Source: UBA6100 sp049658145
Lineage (GTDB): Bacteria; Actinomycetota; Coriobacteriia; Anaerosomatales; Anaerosomataceae
NCBI GenBank assembly: GCA_049658145.1
Contig: JBASOJ010000095.1
Span: 1 to 64,000 of the forward strand
Direction: 5' to 3'
DNA: 64,000 nucleotides
Made by a program: the position numbers and the translations under genes. Of this stretch, positions 42,831 to 50,863 are shown piece by piece; position 1 is the stretch's first letter; the number at the start of each line of letters is the position of its first letter. The notes under the pieces were generated by a model. That model was not told where the DNA came from, ran no database searches, and worked only from the letters and a program-made list of their open reading frames with translations.

Positions 42831-44345
42831 TCAGTCCGCGGTCGCCTCGGTGACCGCGATGCCCCGGTTCATCTCCCGCGCGAGCAGGTCCGCCTTCCGC
42901 TCGCCGGCATACATCTCGATATCGAGCGGCGCACGTCCGGAGATCGTCAGCGTCACCTGCCCATCGCGGAGGCTGGCGCGCACCTCGCTCACGCGCTGAC
43001 CGTGGGAACGATCCAGGCCGTCAGCCGTCCGCAAGAGCGCCGCAAGCCTCGACACCCGCCGGCGATCGTCGGTGTCCAACCCCTGCATCGCCTCGTGCTT
43101 CGTCTTCGGCAGCGACCCTGAGTGATACCGCGCGACTGCGGCGATGATCCGTCGCTCGTCGGCGCCGAAACCCGGGAGCGCCGCGTGAGAGATGAGGTGG
43201 TAGCTGTGCTTGTGATGCTGCTCGTAGGAGATGTGATAGCCCACGTCATGCAGGAGCGCAGCGGCCTCGAGAAGCGGTCGGTCGGCATCGGCCAGGCCGA
43301 GCAACTCGCGCAACTCGTCGAACAGCTGCAGCGCCAGACGGCACACCTGCTCGGCGTGTGCCACGTCATGCCGGCACTGCCTGCCGAACTCGCGAACCGA
43401 TCGCATGCGGTCGGCCTGTGGCGCCGGCCCCCGCTCCCGCTCGACCGTGTCGATGATGATGCCCTCGCGCATGCCCCGGGCGTTTGCGATGACTCGCGTC
43501 GCACCGAGCGCCTCCATCACCTCGTCGAGCACAACGGCGCCCGCGACGATGAGGTCCACGCGGCCGTCGGACATCCCCCTGATGGCGGCGCGCTCCTTCG
43601 CGGTGGTGCGGGCGAGGCGTCCGCGAAGCCCGCTCAATTCGTCCCGGCCGAACTCGAAGCCATGCATGCTCGCCAGCCCCGGATCGCGCTCGGCCGCAAT
43701 CATCGCCGCGAGCGTCGTGACGGTGCCTCCCGACCCTACGAGCGTCTCGGACGGCGCGGCCTCGGGCAGACCGCCCGCGAGCGCCTGCCGGACGTGTTCG
43801 CCGAGCTTGCGGTACTGCCCCTTCGGCATTGGGTCGTCGGTGCGGAAGCGGTCCGAGAGCACGACGGCGCCGAGTGGCAGCGACACGACCCAGGTGACGT
43901 CACGACCGACCGCCCGAACGATCTCCACGGAGCCGCCGCCGATATCCACGACCGCCACCCTGCCCGAGAGCGCCAGGCTCTCGACGGCCGATATCAGCGC
44001 CAGCATGCCTTCCTGCTCGCCGGTGATCACCTCGACCTCGAGCCCGAGCTCATCTCTGAGCCGGCGGACGAACGCCTCGCCGTTGCTCGCGGTTCGCACC
44101 GCCGCGGTGGCGATGGCGCGGACATGGGTCACGTCGTACTCACGCGCGATGCGCAGCATCATGTCGAGCGCGTGAACGCTCACTTCGATAGCCGCATCCG
44201 ACAGGCGGCCTGTCTGCGCAAGTCCCGCGCCCAGCCGCGCGAACGCGCGCTCTTCATCCAGGACCACGCGAGGGCCGCCCACCGGCACCTCGACGATGGT
44301 GGCCCGGATGGAGTTTGAGCCGATGTCGATCGCGGCGAGCCTCAC
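42831..44345 (-). CDS. ppx: Ppx/GppA exopolyphosphatase with HD-like C-terminal domain
   Basis: The protein has 504 residues. The N-terminal half is an actin-like phosphatase (A-I-D-I-G-S-N-S-I-R near residue 5, G-E-Q-E-G near 109, D-I-G-G-G-S-V-E near 138, G-S-G-G-T near 210). The C-terminal half has H-D-V-G-Y-H-I-S, an HD-like helical domain found in long Ppx. It hydrolyses polyphosphate or (p)ppGpp ends. The GTG start overlaps the CYTH gene stop, directly linking it to a triphosphate-binding protein. Confidence 0.93.
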   Translation of the reverse strand: MRLAAIDIGSNSIRATIVEVPVGGPRVVLDEERAFARLGAGLAQTGRLSDAAIEVSVHALDMMLRIAREYDVTHVRAIATAAVRTASNGEAFVRRLRDELGLEVEVITGEQEGMLALISAVESLALSGRVAVVDIGGGSVEIVRAVGRDVTWVVSLPLGAVVLSDRFRTDDPMPKGQYRKLGEHVRQALAGGLPEAAPSETLVGSGGTVTTLAAMIAAERDPGLASMHGFEFGRDELSGLRGRLARTTAKERAAIRGMSDGRVDLIVAGAVVLDEVMEALGATRVIANARGMREGIIIDTVERERGPAPQADRMRSVREFGRQCRHDVAHAEQVCRLALQLFDELRELLGLADADRPLLEAAALLHDVGYHISYEQHHKHSYHLISHAALPGFGADERRIIAAVARYHSGSLPKTKHEAMQGLDTDDRRRVSRLAALLRTADGLDRSHGQRVSEVRASLRDGQVTLTISGRAPLDIEMYAGERKADLLAREMNRGIAVTEATAD

Positions 44346-44812
44346 GCGGGCGTCCCGCCGCGAAGCCCGCGGACCGCCAGGGCGGCGTTGCTGTAGCCGA
44401 TGTCGTGGGTGACTTCCGGGCCGAACCAGGCCGGTGGCTCAAAACTGCGCGCCTCGTCGAGGGAGTGGAACTCGACCTCCGCCAGGAGAAGACCTTGAAG
44501 CGAGCCCTCGAAGACGTCCACCTCATAGGTGACATCGCCTTCGGCCAGCAGGTGACGTCGCTTCTCGATCCGGCGCCCCTCGGTGCTCGCCCACAGCGCC
44601 TCGAACTGTGCGCGCGTGATCTCGGTCTCACTCTCCTCGCGCTCTATCCCTGCGCCTGACTTCGCGGTGAGCGTGAACACCCCGCCCGCGTCCCTGATCC
44701 GCACCTCGTCGTGCGGCCCGATGGCAAGGTAGCCCTGCCGAAGATGCGTCGAGGGAGCCTCCGCGACATCGACCGGCAACTCGGGCAGGAGGAACTTGCG
44801 CTCGATCTCCAT
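44342..44812 (-). CDS. CYTH-domain triphosphatase-like protein
   Basis: The protein has 156 residues. It opens with the EIERKFLL signature of the triphosphate-tunnel CYTH fold. Tunnel residues continue as R-I-R, K-S-G-A-G, E-S-E-T-E-I, K-R-R, E-V-D-V-F and E-V-E-F. Members hydrolyse inorganic triphosphate or thiamine triphosphate, or bind polyphosphate. Here the usual CYTH-CHAD fusion is split: the CHAD protein is a separate gene 0.5 kb away. GGAG lies 4 bases before the ATG. Confidence 0.92.
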   Translation of the reverse strand: MEIERKFLLPELPVDVAEAPSTHLRQGYLAIGPHDEVRIRDAGGVFTLTAKSGAGIEREESETEITRAQFEALWASTEGRRIEKRRHLLAEGDVTYEVDVFEGSLQGLLLAEVEFHSLDEARSFEPPAWFGPEVTHDIGYSNAALAVRGLRGGTPA

Positions 44813-44926
44813 TGGGCTCCTGAGGGTCGGATTCGGCCGCCCCTGTAGTCTACACGCTCACCCGCGGTGCGACCGTGCGCATGCGCTACACTCGGCTGGA
44901 CAGCAAGCGCGCGAAGGAGTGGTGGC

Positions 44927-45307
44927 GTGGCCAAGCACGGCAAGAAGTCCAAGAAGGGGTCGCGCGTCGCACCGGCCAAGCTGGTCACGCTGAAGAAGGC
45001 GCCGGACGCGAAGCAGCGCCCGTCCAAAGCGCCGAAGGGACCCGCGACCGCCAAGACGACGGACGTCGAGACCAAGCCCGGTACCGCGCTCGCGCGCATC
45101 AGCCAGCTGGAGGCCGACCGTGCGAACCTCATGGCGCAGGTGGCGTGGGCGCGTGGCGTCGCCCAGGAGCAGCAGAAGGCGCTCGAGGTGGAGCGCTCGC
45201 GCTCCGAGAAGCTCGCCGCCGACCTCGAGGCGCAGCGCTCGCGGATCGAGCAGTTGAAGGCACTGTCGCTCCTCGACCGGCTGCTTGGCCGGCATAAGGG
45301 GATCTAG
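44927..45307 (+). CDS. Coiled-coil hypothetical protein between CYTH and CHAD genes
   Basis: The protein has 126 residues from GTG 44927 (AAGGAG upstream). The first 60 residues are Lys/Ala/Pro-rich and very basic. The rest is a long helix with heptad spacing (L-E-A-D-R-A-N-L-M-A-Q-V to L-A-A-D-L-E), ending in L-L-D-R-L-L-G-R. The basic half could bind polyphosphate or nucleic acid, which is inference from its location alone. Its stop shares the CTAG tetranucleotide with the stop of the convergent CHAD gene. Confidence 0.7.
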   Translation: MAKHGKKSKKGSRVAPAKLVTLKKAPDAKQRPSKAPKGPATAKTTDVETKPGTALARISQLEADRANLMAQVAWARGVAQEQQKALEVERSRSEKLAADLEAQRSRIEQLKALSLLDRLLGRHKGI

Positions 45308-46401
45308 ACCGGGATGTCTCCCGGATCGACCACCGGTGCGGTGTCGACGACCGTCTCCGCCGCGTCCCATCCTTCCGCCCAGGGCTCCTCGCCCACCACC
45401 ACGGGTGCCGCGACGGCAAGCTCCTCGGACACGCCGGCAGTGATCGGCTCCACCGGCGGCATCTCGGGCTCGGGGACTCGCGCGAGCGGCAGCAGCAGCT
45501 CGGGCAGCAGCGCCTCGGCGGGGTGCGCGCTCACCAGCCCCACGAAGCGCTCGAAGTCCGCATGCGCCCGCTCTTCCAGCAGCGCCTCGACCTCGGCCAG
45601 AGCATCCGCGGAGACACCGGCGCGTGCCGCCGCCTCGATGCGCTCCGGTGCCCGCAGCATCTCCAGGAACACGTGCATGTCGTGCAGGTCGCCGAGTGTG
45701 TCCTGGAATGCCGTGAGCGTCTCGTGGAGGTCGTCGAAGCTGTCGCCGTAGCAGGGCGCGAACACCTCGACGGCGTAGCGCAGCCGCTTGTAGTCGATGC
45801 GCAGCTCGTGCTGACGCGTGACGTGCTCGGACACGAGCGCGGCAGGCTGCGCGCCGAACACCGTGGCGGCGCGCTCGGCGACGGCTCCATACGCGAAGCC
45901 GGCGAGCGGCTCACCTGCCGAGGCCGGGTCCGCCAGACGGCGGGCGAACGATTCGAACGAGCGGCGGTTCTCGGCGAGATCGAGTCCCGCGAGCTCGGCA
46001 TCGAGCACGTCGAGCTCGTGCTCGCGACGCCCCGTCCGGTAGCCCACCATGAACGCCACGGCGCGCTTGCCCTCTGCGCCCACGTGGTTGCCGAGCTTGG
46101 TGAAGTCCTCGATGAACACGTCGGAGTCGCGGACCGGGCCGAGCGCACGCGTGATCCGGCGCACGCGCTTGTACCATGTGCCGAACGCCTTCGGCGGGTA
46201 GAGCGGTCCGAGCAACCGCATCGCCTCGCGCAGCCTCCGGGAGGCCACACGCATGTCGTGCACGGCATCGGCATCGGCTCCACCGCGCGCCGCGTCCTCG
46301 AGGTCGAAGAGCGGTTCGGCCTTGGCGAGCAGCAGCGCCGGCGCAGCCTGTGCAAGCGTGGTGCGCGCATCCACGCCCGGGACGATGAAGCGCTTGTTCA
46401 T
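45304..46401 (-). CDS. CHAD-domain protein
   Basis: The protein has 365 residues from ATG 46401 (GGGAGGG upstream). CHAD is an alpha-helical domain with conserved His and basic residues that bind polyphosphate. The characteristic D-A-V-H-D-M-R-V-A-S-R-R-L-R-E appears near residue 39 and the repeated half, R-I-D-Y-K-R-L-R-Y, near 195. The last 90 residues form an acidic, Pro/Val-rich tail with no similarity I know. It belongs with the neighbouring polyphosphate genes. Confidence 0.9.
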   Translation of the reverse strand: MNKRFIVPGVDARTTLAQAAPALLLAKAEPLFDLEDAARGGADADAVHDMRVASRRLREAMRLLGPLYPPKAFGTWYKRVRRITRALGPVRDSDVFIEDFTKLGNHVGAEGKRAVAFMVGYRTGRREHELDVLDAELAGLDLAENRRSFESFARRLADPASAGEPLAGFAYGAVAERAATVFGAQPAALVSEHVTRQHELRIDYKRLRYAVEVFAPCYGDSFDDLHETLTAFQDTLGDLHDMHVFLEMLRAPERIEAAARAGVSADALAEVEALLEERAHADFERFVGLVSAHPAEALLPELLLPLARVPEPEMPPVEPITAGVSEELAVAAPVVVGEEPWAEGWDAAETVVDTAPVVDPGDIPV

Positions 46402-46494
46402 GCTCGACCCTCCCGCTGACCACCGTGGATGCCGATCCTCACTCAGAACAGTGTACCCGAGCGGCGCGACCGCCCCGGCCTGAGGGAGCATCAC

Positions 46495-46602
46495 GTGGAG
46501 CACTTCGAGTGGACACCGGACCCGCTGGTGACTCGCTGGCTGCGGCAACACATCGGCGGCGCCGACAAGCGGTTCATCGCCTATCTCGCATCGAAGGGCT
46601 AG
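46495..46602 (+). pseudogene. Fragment resembling C-terminal helix of bacteriohaemerythrin
   Basis: A 35-codon GTG frame ends in TAG 46600-46602. It contains V-T-R-W-L-R-Q-H-I-G-G-A-D-K-R-F, matching the last helix of bacteriohaemerythrins, whose H-x4-D supplies two iron ligands. The other ligand helices are absent from the upstream sequence in all frames I read. A GGGAG 6 bases before GTG could still allow translation. It is probably a gene remnant rather than a functional protein. Confidence 0.45.
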
Positions 46603-46608
46603 CCGCCG

Positions 46609-47354
46609 TCAGGGCTTTGCCACGTACTCCGCGGTCTCCCATGTCGTACCCACGAAGCGGACGCCGTCGCCCGTTCCCTCGAGCGTATCGATGGTGATGC
46701 CGGCTCGCGACAGCCGCGGGTTGATGACGTTCTCGAGGATGTCCGAACCCAGCGGCAGGTACTCGGCAGGGACTTCGATGCCCATCACGGTCGCCGAGTT
46801 CAAGCTCAGATCGAGCCCGCCACCGGCCGTGGCGCCACTGCCCGAGACCTCCACCGGCCAGTCGCGTCCCGCGTACGACACGACCATCGATGCACTCGCC
46901 GTGTTGCCGCCCGTGAGCTGCACGTCCATGCTCTTGATCGGCCAGTATGACTCACCATGGTTGAACGACATCAGGGCCGAGACCTCGGAGCTGGTGAGCA
47001 CGACATCCACCTGCTTCTGCCCCGCATAGACGCGCTCGTAGGCCTCCGGGTCCTCGCCCTCGGGAAGGACGGGCCACGTGACGCCCACCTTGTCGATCAC
47101 CGTGGCGAAATCGGCCTCGCTGTAGTTGACGGCCCCCCCATCACCCGACATGATGGTCGGCGCGACCGCGACCGCGACGACGCAGCCGCACAGCAGCAGC
47201 AGCACCGCCATGACCACGGCGATGACGCAGCCCTTTCGTTTCTTCTTCGGGGCGGGCGCACCCGCGGCCGAGGGTGCGGCCGGCGGGCGGGCGGATAGCG
47301 CGGAGGCGACACCGGCTGCTGACCGGATGGAGCATAGGCAGTGTTCGTGTCCAT
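46609..47354 (-). CDS. Membrane-anchored hypothetical protein with apparent N-terminal frameshift
   Basis: From 47217 to the stop, the frame encodes 202 residues: a membrane segment (A-V-V-M-A-V-L-L-L-L) and an extracellular part of about 175 residues with no domain I recognise. The natural N-terminus appears upstream in another frame: ATG 47354 (GGGGG before it) begins M-D-T-N-T-A-Y-A-P-S-G and is Pro-rich. In-frame P-A-P-K-K-K-R-K-G-C precedes the membrane segment. The switch falls in a repetitive CCGCCCGCCCGCC-like run at about 47280-47300, so either a true frameshift or a sequencing slip is present. Confidence 0.55.
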
Positions 47355-47539
47355 GCGCGTCCCCCTCAGGTGCGGCGCGGATCCTACGCGCTCAGCGTAG
47401 TCCGCGCGCACACGCCTCACAAGTGCGTCCGAGTGCGCCGCCGCGCGGGTACAACAACAGTGCGTGCAGCACGCGCCCGCCAAAGGGTACGAACTTTACG
47501 AACGGCGAGGCCCGGCACAGCAACGGGGGGGTTGCTTCG

Positions 47540-47755
47540 ATGACGTGCTACCTGCGCCACATGAGCTGGATGTTCAGGGTGCTCGACCTGGAGAACGACA
47601 CCGGCAACCGGCACCGCCTCGACCGGGCCATCAAGGCCGCGCTCGGACTTTCCCCCGACGCACCGTGTGATGAGGTCGAGGCGTACCTCGAGGCGCTCTC
47701 CGGTGAGGAACGATTCGACCTGATCGACGAGTTGGAGCGCCAGCTTTCTGCGTAG
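47540..47755 (+). CDS. Small conserved hypothetical protein
   Basis: The protein has 71 residues from ATG 47540, with a G7 run 8 bases upstream as ribosome-binding site. It starts M-T-C-Y-L-R-H-M-S-W-M-F and has a helical C-terminus (E-V-E-A-Y-L-E-A-L-S-G). It resembles short uncharacterised proteins from anaerobes that begin with a C-Y-L-R-H-L block, from memory only. No membrane segment is seen. A strong hairpin follows at 47778. Confidence 0.65.
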   Translation: MTCYLRHMSWMFRVLDLENDTGNRHRLDRAIKAALGLSPDAPCDEVEAYLEALSGEERFDLIDELERQLSA

Positions 47756-47777
47756 CGCACTCGCCGGACCATCATGC

Positions 47778-47803
47778 GGAAGGGCCGCCCGGGCGGCCCT
47801 TCC
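47778..47803 (+). terminator. Hairpin terminator after small gene
   Basis: A perfect 26-base palindrome (13 bp per arm, GGAAGGGCCGCCC) lies 22 bases after the stop at 47755. A short T/C tail follows. Confidence 0.7.
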
Positions 47804-47869
47804 TTCACGTCGAACGCGCTCGGGTGCTCGCCTACGAAGCGGTCCAGCCCGCGTCGGCGGGAATGCACG

Positions 47870-48031
47870 ATGGCCGGCCTCGCCGCCGAGTCATCGCTTG
47901 GCACCTCAGAGATCCCCTCCGTCTTCGGCGGAATGTTCGGAGCGTTCGGTGTGGCGTGCCTGCTCACACGCGAGCCGATCGTCTTCGGCGTGGTGGGCGC
48001 GGCACTCCCGAGCGGTCACTGGCTCGCCTGA
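47870..48031 (+). CDS. Possible small membrane protein
   Basis: A 53-residue frame from ATG 47870 has high third-position G+C and a hydrophobic run (F-G-G-M-F-G-A-F-G-V-A-C-L-L, then I-V-F-G-V-V-G-A-A-L). The ribosome-binding site is weak. It overlaps the 3' end of the convergent YaiI gene by 16 bases. It may be a real small protein or the tail of a decayed gene; I cannot name it. Confidence 0.35.
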   Translation: MAGLAAESSLGTSEIPSVFGGMFGAFGVACLLTREPIVFGVVGAALPSGHWLA

Positions 48032-48483
48032 GCACCCATCTGCGTGAGCAGCCGCTCGAGTTGCTCCACGAAATGTTCGCGGTCCTCGTCGGTGAACTTC
48101 GGCGGTCCGCCATGCCTGCCGCCCTGTCGGCGCAGCTTCGCTTCGGCGTGACGCACCGCGAGTTCGGCGTCGATCGTGGCGAGGTGGAAGATGCGACCGC
48201 GCGGGCTGATCGCGCCGGCACTGCGGCCGATGGCCATGGCGGCCAGCCCGATATCCTGCGTCACGACGACATCCCCCGCCGAAAGGCGCTCGATCACCGC
48301 GAAGTCGGCCGCGTCACGACCGCTGCTCACCTGCACGGCTTCCACGCCACTGCGCGAGGCGTACCGCTCGAGGTTCTGCGTGCCGTTGGCAACGACCACG
48401 ACGCGCAGGCCTCGAGCGCGGGCGGCCGTGATGGCCTCGCGCGTGACAGGGCACGCATCTGCGTCGATGAACAGGGTCGCCAT
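48016..48483 (-). CDS. YaiI/UPF0178 (DUF188) family protein
   Basis: The protein has 155 residues from ATG 48483. The DUF188 signature D-A-D-A-C-P-V is at residues 7-13, with V-V-A-N-G-T-Q and S-G-R-D-A-A-D-F-A-V downstream and T-Q-D-I-G-L-A near residue 75. The fold is PIN-like, so it may be a nuclease, but the biochemical role is not established. It ends within the small convergent frame and is not clearly in an operon with citrate synthase, 26 bases upstream. Confidence 0.9.
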   Translation of the reverse strand: MATLFIDADACPVTREAITAARARGLRVVVVANGTQNLERYASRSGVEAVQVSSGRDAADFAVIERLSAGDVVVTQDIGLAAMAIGRSAGAISPRGRIFHLATIDAELAVRHAEAKLRRQGGRHGGPPKFTDEDREHFVEQLERLLTQMGAQASQ

Positions 48484-48509
48484 TGCCCGAGGTCCGGCCG
48501 ACGGGCCGG

Positions 48510-49892
48510 CTACCGGTCCTCGAACGGCACGTAGTCGCGGCGCTCGGCCACGCTCTTGTACGCAGGCCGGATGATCTTGCCGTTGTTGGCGAGTTCCTCG
48601 ATGCGGTGCGCGCACCAGCCCACCGTGCGCGAGCAGGCGAAGAGCGGCGTGTAGAGCTCTTCGGGGATGTCGAGCATCCGGTAGATGTAGCCGGAGTAGA
48701 AGTCCACGTTCGCGCTCACGCCCTTGTAGACCGTTCGCTGCTTGGCGATCGCCTTGGGTGCGAGATCCTCCACCTTCGTGAGCAGGGCGTACTCCTCCTC
48801 GTAGCCCTTAGCCGCCGCGAGATCGTGTGCGTAGTCGCGCAGAATGATCGTGCGTGGGTCGGAGACGGAGTACACGGGATGACCCATCCCGTAGATGAGC
48901 CCCGACTTGTCGAACGCCTCCTTGTTCAGGATCCGGTCGAGGTACTCGGAGATCTCGTCGTCGTCGTCCCAATCGCCGACATTCTCCCGCAGATCGTCGA
49001 ACATGCGGACCATCTTGATGTTCGCACCACCGTGCCGCGGCCCTTTGAGCGAACCGAGCGATGCCGCGATGGTGGCGTAGGTGTCGGTTCCGGTGGAGGA
49101 CACCACATGCGCGGTGAACGAGGAGTTGTTGCCTCCGCCGTGCTCGGCATGGAGCACGAGCGACAGGTCGAGCACGCGCGCCTCGAGTGCCGTATAGCGG
49201 CTGTTGGCGCGCAGCATGTGCAGGATGTTCTCGGCCGTGCCGAGGTCCGGGTCGGGCCGGTGGATCACGAGACTCTCGCGCAGAAACTGGTCGGCATATG
49301 CCTGGTACGCGTACACCGCGAGCAGCGGGATCGTGGCGATCACTTGCATGCTCTGCCGAAGGACGGCCGAGATCGAGGTATCCTCGGCGTTCTCATCGCG
49401 CGTGTAGAGTGCCAGCACGCCGCGCGCCATGGCGTTCATCGCATCGCGGCTTGGCATGCGCAGGATCGCGTCGTGCACGAAGTGGCGCGGAAGTTCACGA
49501 TACGACGCGAGATGCGACTCGAAGAGCTGGAGCTCGTCGGCGCCTGGCAGTTCGCCGAAGAGCACGAGGTAGGCGGTCTCCTCGAAGCCAAGCCTGCCCT
49601 CCCGAAGGAAGCCGTTCACGAGGTCGTTGATCTCGATGCCGCGGTAGACGAGCTGACCGGGGGCCGGCACGTAGGTATCACCGTCAGGCGCGGAGCCCAC
49701 CACGTCGCCGATCTGCGTGAGTCCGGCGAGCACACCCTTGCCCGAGACGTGGCGAAGGCCGCGCTTCACGTCGTACTGCGAATAGAGCTCCGCGTCGACG
49801 ATGCTGCTGTCGCACGCCATGCGGCTCCACCGATCGAACGTCTGCTCGGGTGTCTCGCGCCTGGGCGCGGCGTGCTCATCGGCTGATGTCAT
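48510..49892 (-). CDS. gltA: Citrate synthase family protein
   Basis: The protein has 460 residues. It condenses acetyl-CoA with oxaloacetate (or a homologous oxoacid). Catalytic residues appear in H-A-E-H-G-G-G-N-N-S (near 250), G-M-G-H-P-V-Y-S (near 340) and N-V-D-F-Y-S-G-Y (near 400). An N-terminal extension of about 50 residues precedes the G-L-R-H-V-S-G-K block. It lacks the zinc-finger N-domain of the large NADH-sensitive E. coli form. AGGGGAG is properly spaced before the ATG. Confidence 0.92.
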   Translation of the reverse strand: MTSADEHAAPRRETPEQTFDRWSRMACDSSIVDAELYSQYDVKRGLRHVSGKGVLAGLTQIGDVVGSAPDGDTYVPAPGQLVYRGIEINDLVNGFLREGRLGFEETAYLVLFGELPGADELQLFESHLASYRELPRHFVHDAILRMPSRDAMNAMARGVLALYTRDENAEDTSISAVLRQSMQVIATIPLLAVYAYQAYADQFLRESLVIHRPDPDLGTAENILHMLRANSRYTALEARVLDLSLVLHAEHGGGNNSSFTAHVVSSTGTDTYATIAASLGSLKGPRHGGANIKMVRMFDDLRENVGDWDDDDEISEYLDRILNKEAFDKSGLIYGMGHPVYSVSDPRTIILRDYAHDLAAAKGYEEEYALLTKVEDLAPKAIAKQRTVYKGVSANVDFYSGYIYRMLDIPEELYTPLFACSRTVGWCAHRIEELANNGKIIRPAYKSVAERRDYVPFEDR

Positions 49893-49985
49893 ATCGCTCC
49901 CCTTCGGTGCGTGAGACGCCGCGACGACGCGGCGGGTGGGACTCGGAAATCCCTATTCTACCCGAAGCCGCCAGACTCCCCCGTT

Positions 49986-50738
49986 TCACCCGCTGATCAC
50001 GGGACTCGCCGCAGGGTCGAGCGGGTTCGTCCTGACCGCGAGTGAGAACAGGAACGGATACGCCGTCTGAAGGTGCTCGAGGTAGGCGAGCCATTCCACG
50101 CCGAGCAGCGAGTACGCCCGCGTGAGGTCGACTGCGATGTGTGCGGCGTCGGCCTGACCAAGAGATGTCAGGTCGGGCCGCGCGGCCAGCTCCTCGCCGA
50201 GGTGCGTGAGCGCCCACAGCATGTCGCTGAACGTCTCGTGTTCGAGCAGCGTCTGGTTGGCGAGCAGCGAGAGCATGAAGGGCCGCTCGGTCTCGAGTGA
50301 GGCGCGCAGACGCGGCAGGTCGCAGGCCGACAGGTCGATGGCGGGCTGATGCTCGCGTATCAGACGGCGTGCGTCAGAGTACTTCGCGGCATCCCAGGAC
50401 GCCTCGGGAACGAAATCCTCGCACACCTCGACCAGACGCGTGTCCGCCCGCGCGATCTCACCGAGCAGGTCCGTGCCCGTCTCGGAGAAGAACGCGCCGA
50501 TCACCATGTTGAGCTTGCGCCGCATCTCCTCGCTCTCGCGGGAGCGGATCACTCCGTCGATGACGAACGTCACCAGCGGGACCTGGATGAGCAGGAAGGC
50601 GATGTCGCCGATGAGGAAGCGCCACATCTCGTCGTGCAGCGCGTCGCCGGGAAACACCGTCCATCTGATCACGTAGAGCACGAGCGCGCCCGCGAGGAGC
50701 GCAGCCGAGAGCCGGTACTGCCAGCGAGCGAGCTTCAT
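49986..50738 (-). CDS. Hypothetical membrane protein, two N-terminal helices
   Basis: The protein has 250 residues. Two membrane helices (about 9-27 and 42-62) are followed by a helical cytosolic domain of about 185 residues with L-N-M-V-I-G-A-F-F-S-E-T-G near 80 and L-L-A-N-Q-T-L-L-E-H-E-T-F near 155. I do not recognise a family by name. GGAGGT precedes the ATG. It lies 94 bases upstream of citrate synthase on the same strand, far enough for independent expression. Confidence 0.75.
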   Translation of the reverse strand: MKLARWQYRLSAALLAGALVLYVIRWTVFPGDALHDEMWRFLIGDIAFLLIQVPLVTFVIDGVIRSRESEEMRRKLNMVIGAFFSETGTDLLGEIARADTRLVEVCEDFVPEASWDAAKYSDARRLIREHQPAIDLSACDLPRLRASLETERPFMLSLLANQTLLEHETFSDMLWALTHLGEELAARPDLTSLGQADAAHIAVDLTRAYSLLGVEWLAYLEHLQTAYPFLFSLAVRTNPLDPAASPVISG

Positions 50739-50863
50739 GCGCGACCTCCGCGATAGTGAGCGTGGGACCGTACCGCCGCATGGTAGCAGTCACGGGCGAC
50801 GACACGCAGGCCCCTGAACCGGAGTCCGGGGACCTGCGGCTGTGCGCTGCCCGCGCGATGCGG

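Noticed and set aside
47870..48031. Confident small membrane gene
   Set aside because: Hydrophobic and G+C-consistent, but no clear ribosome-binding site and overlap with YaiI; kept only at low confidence.
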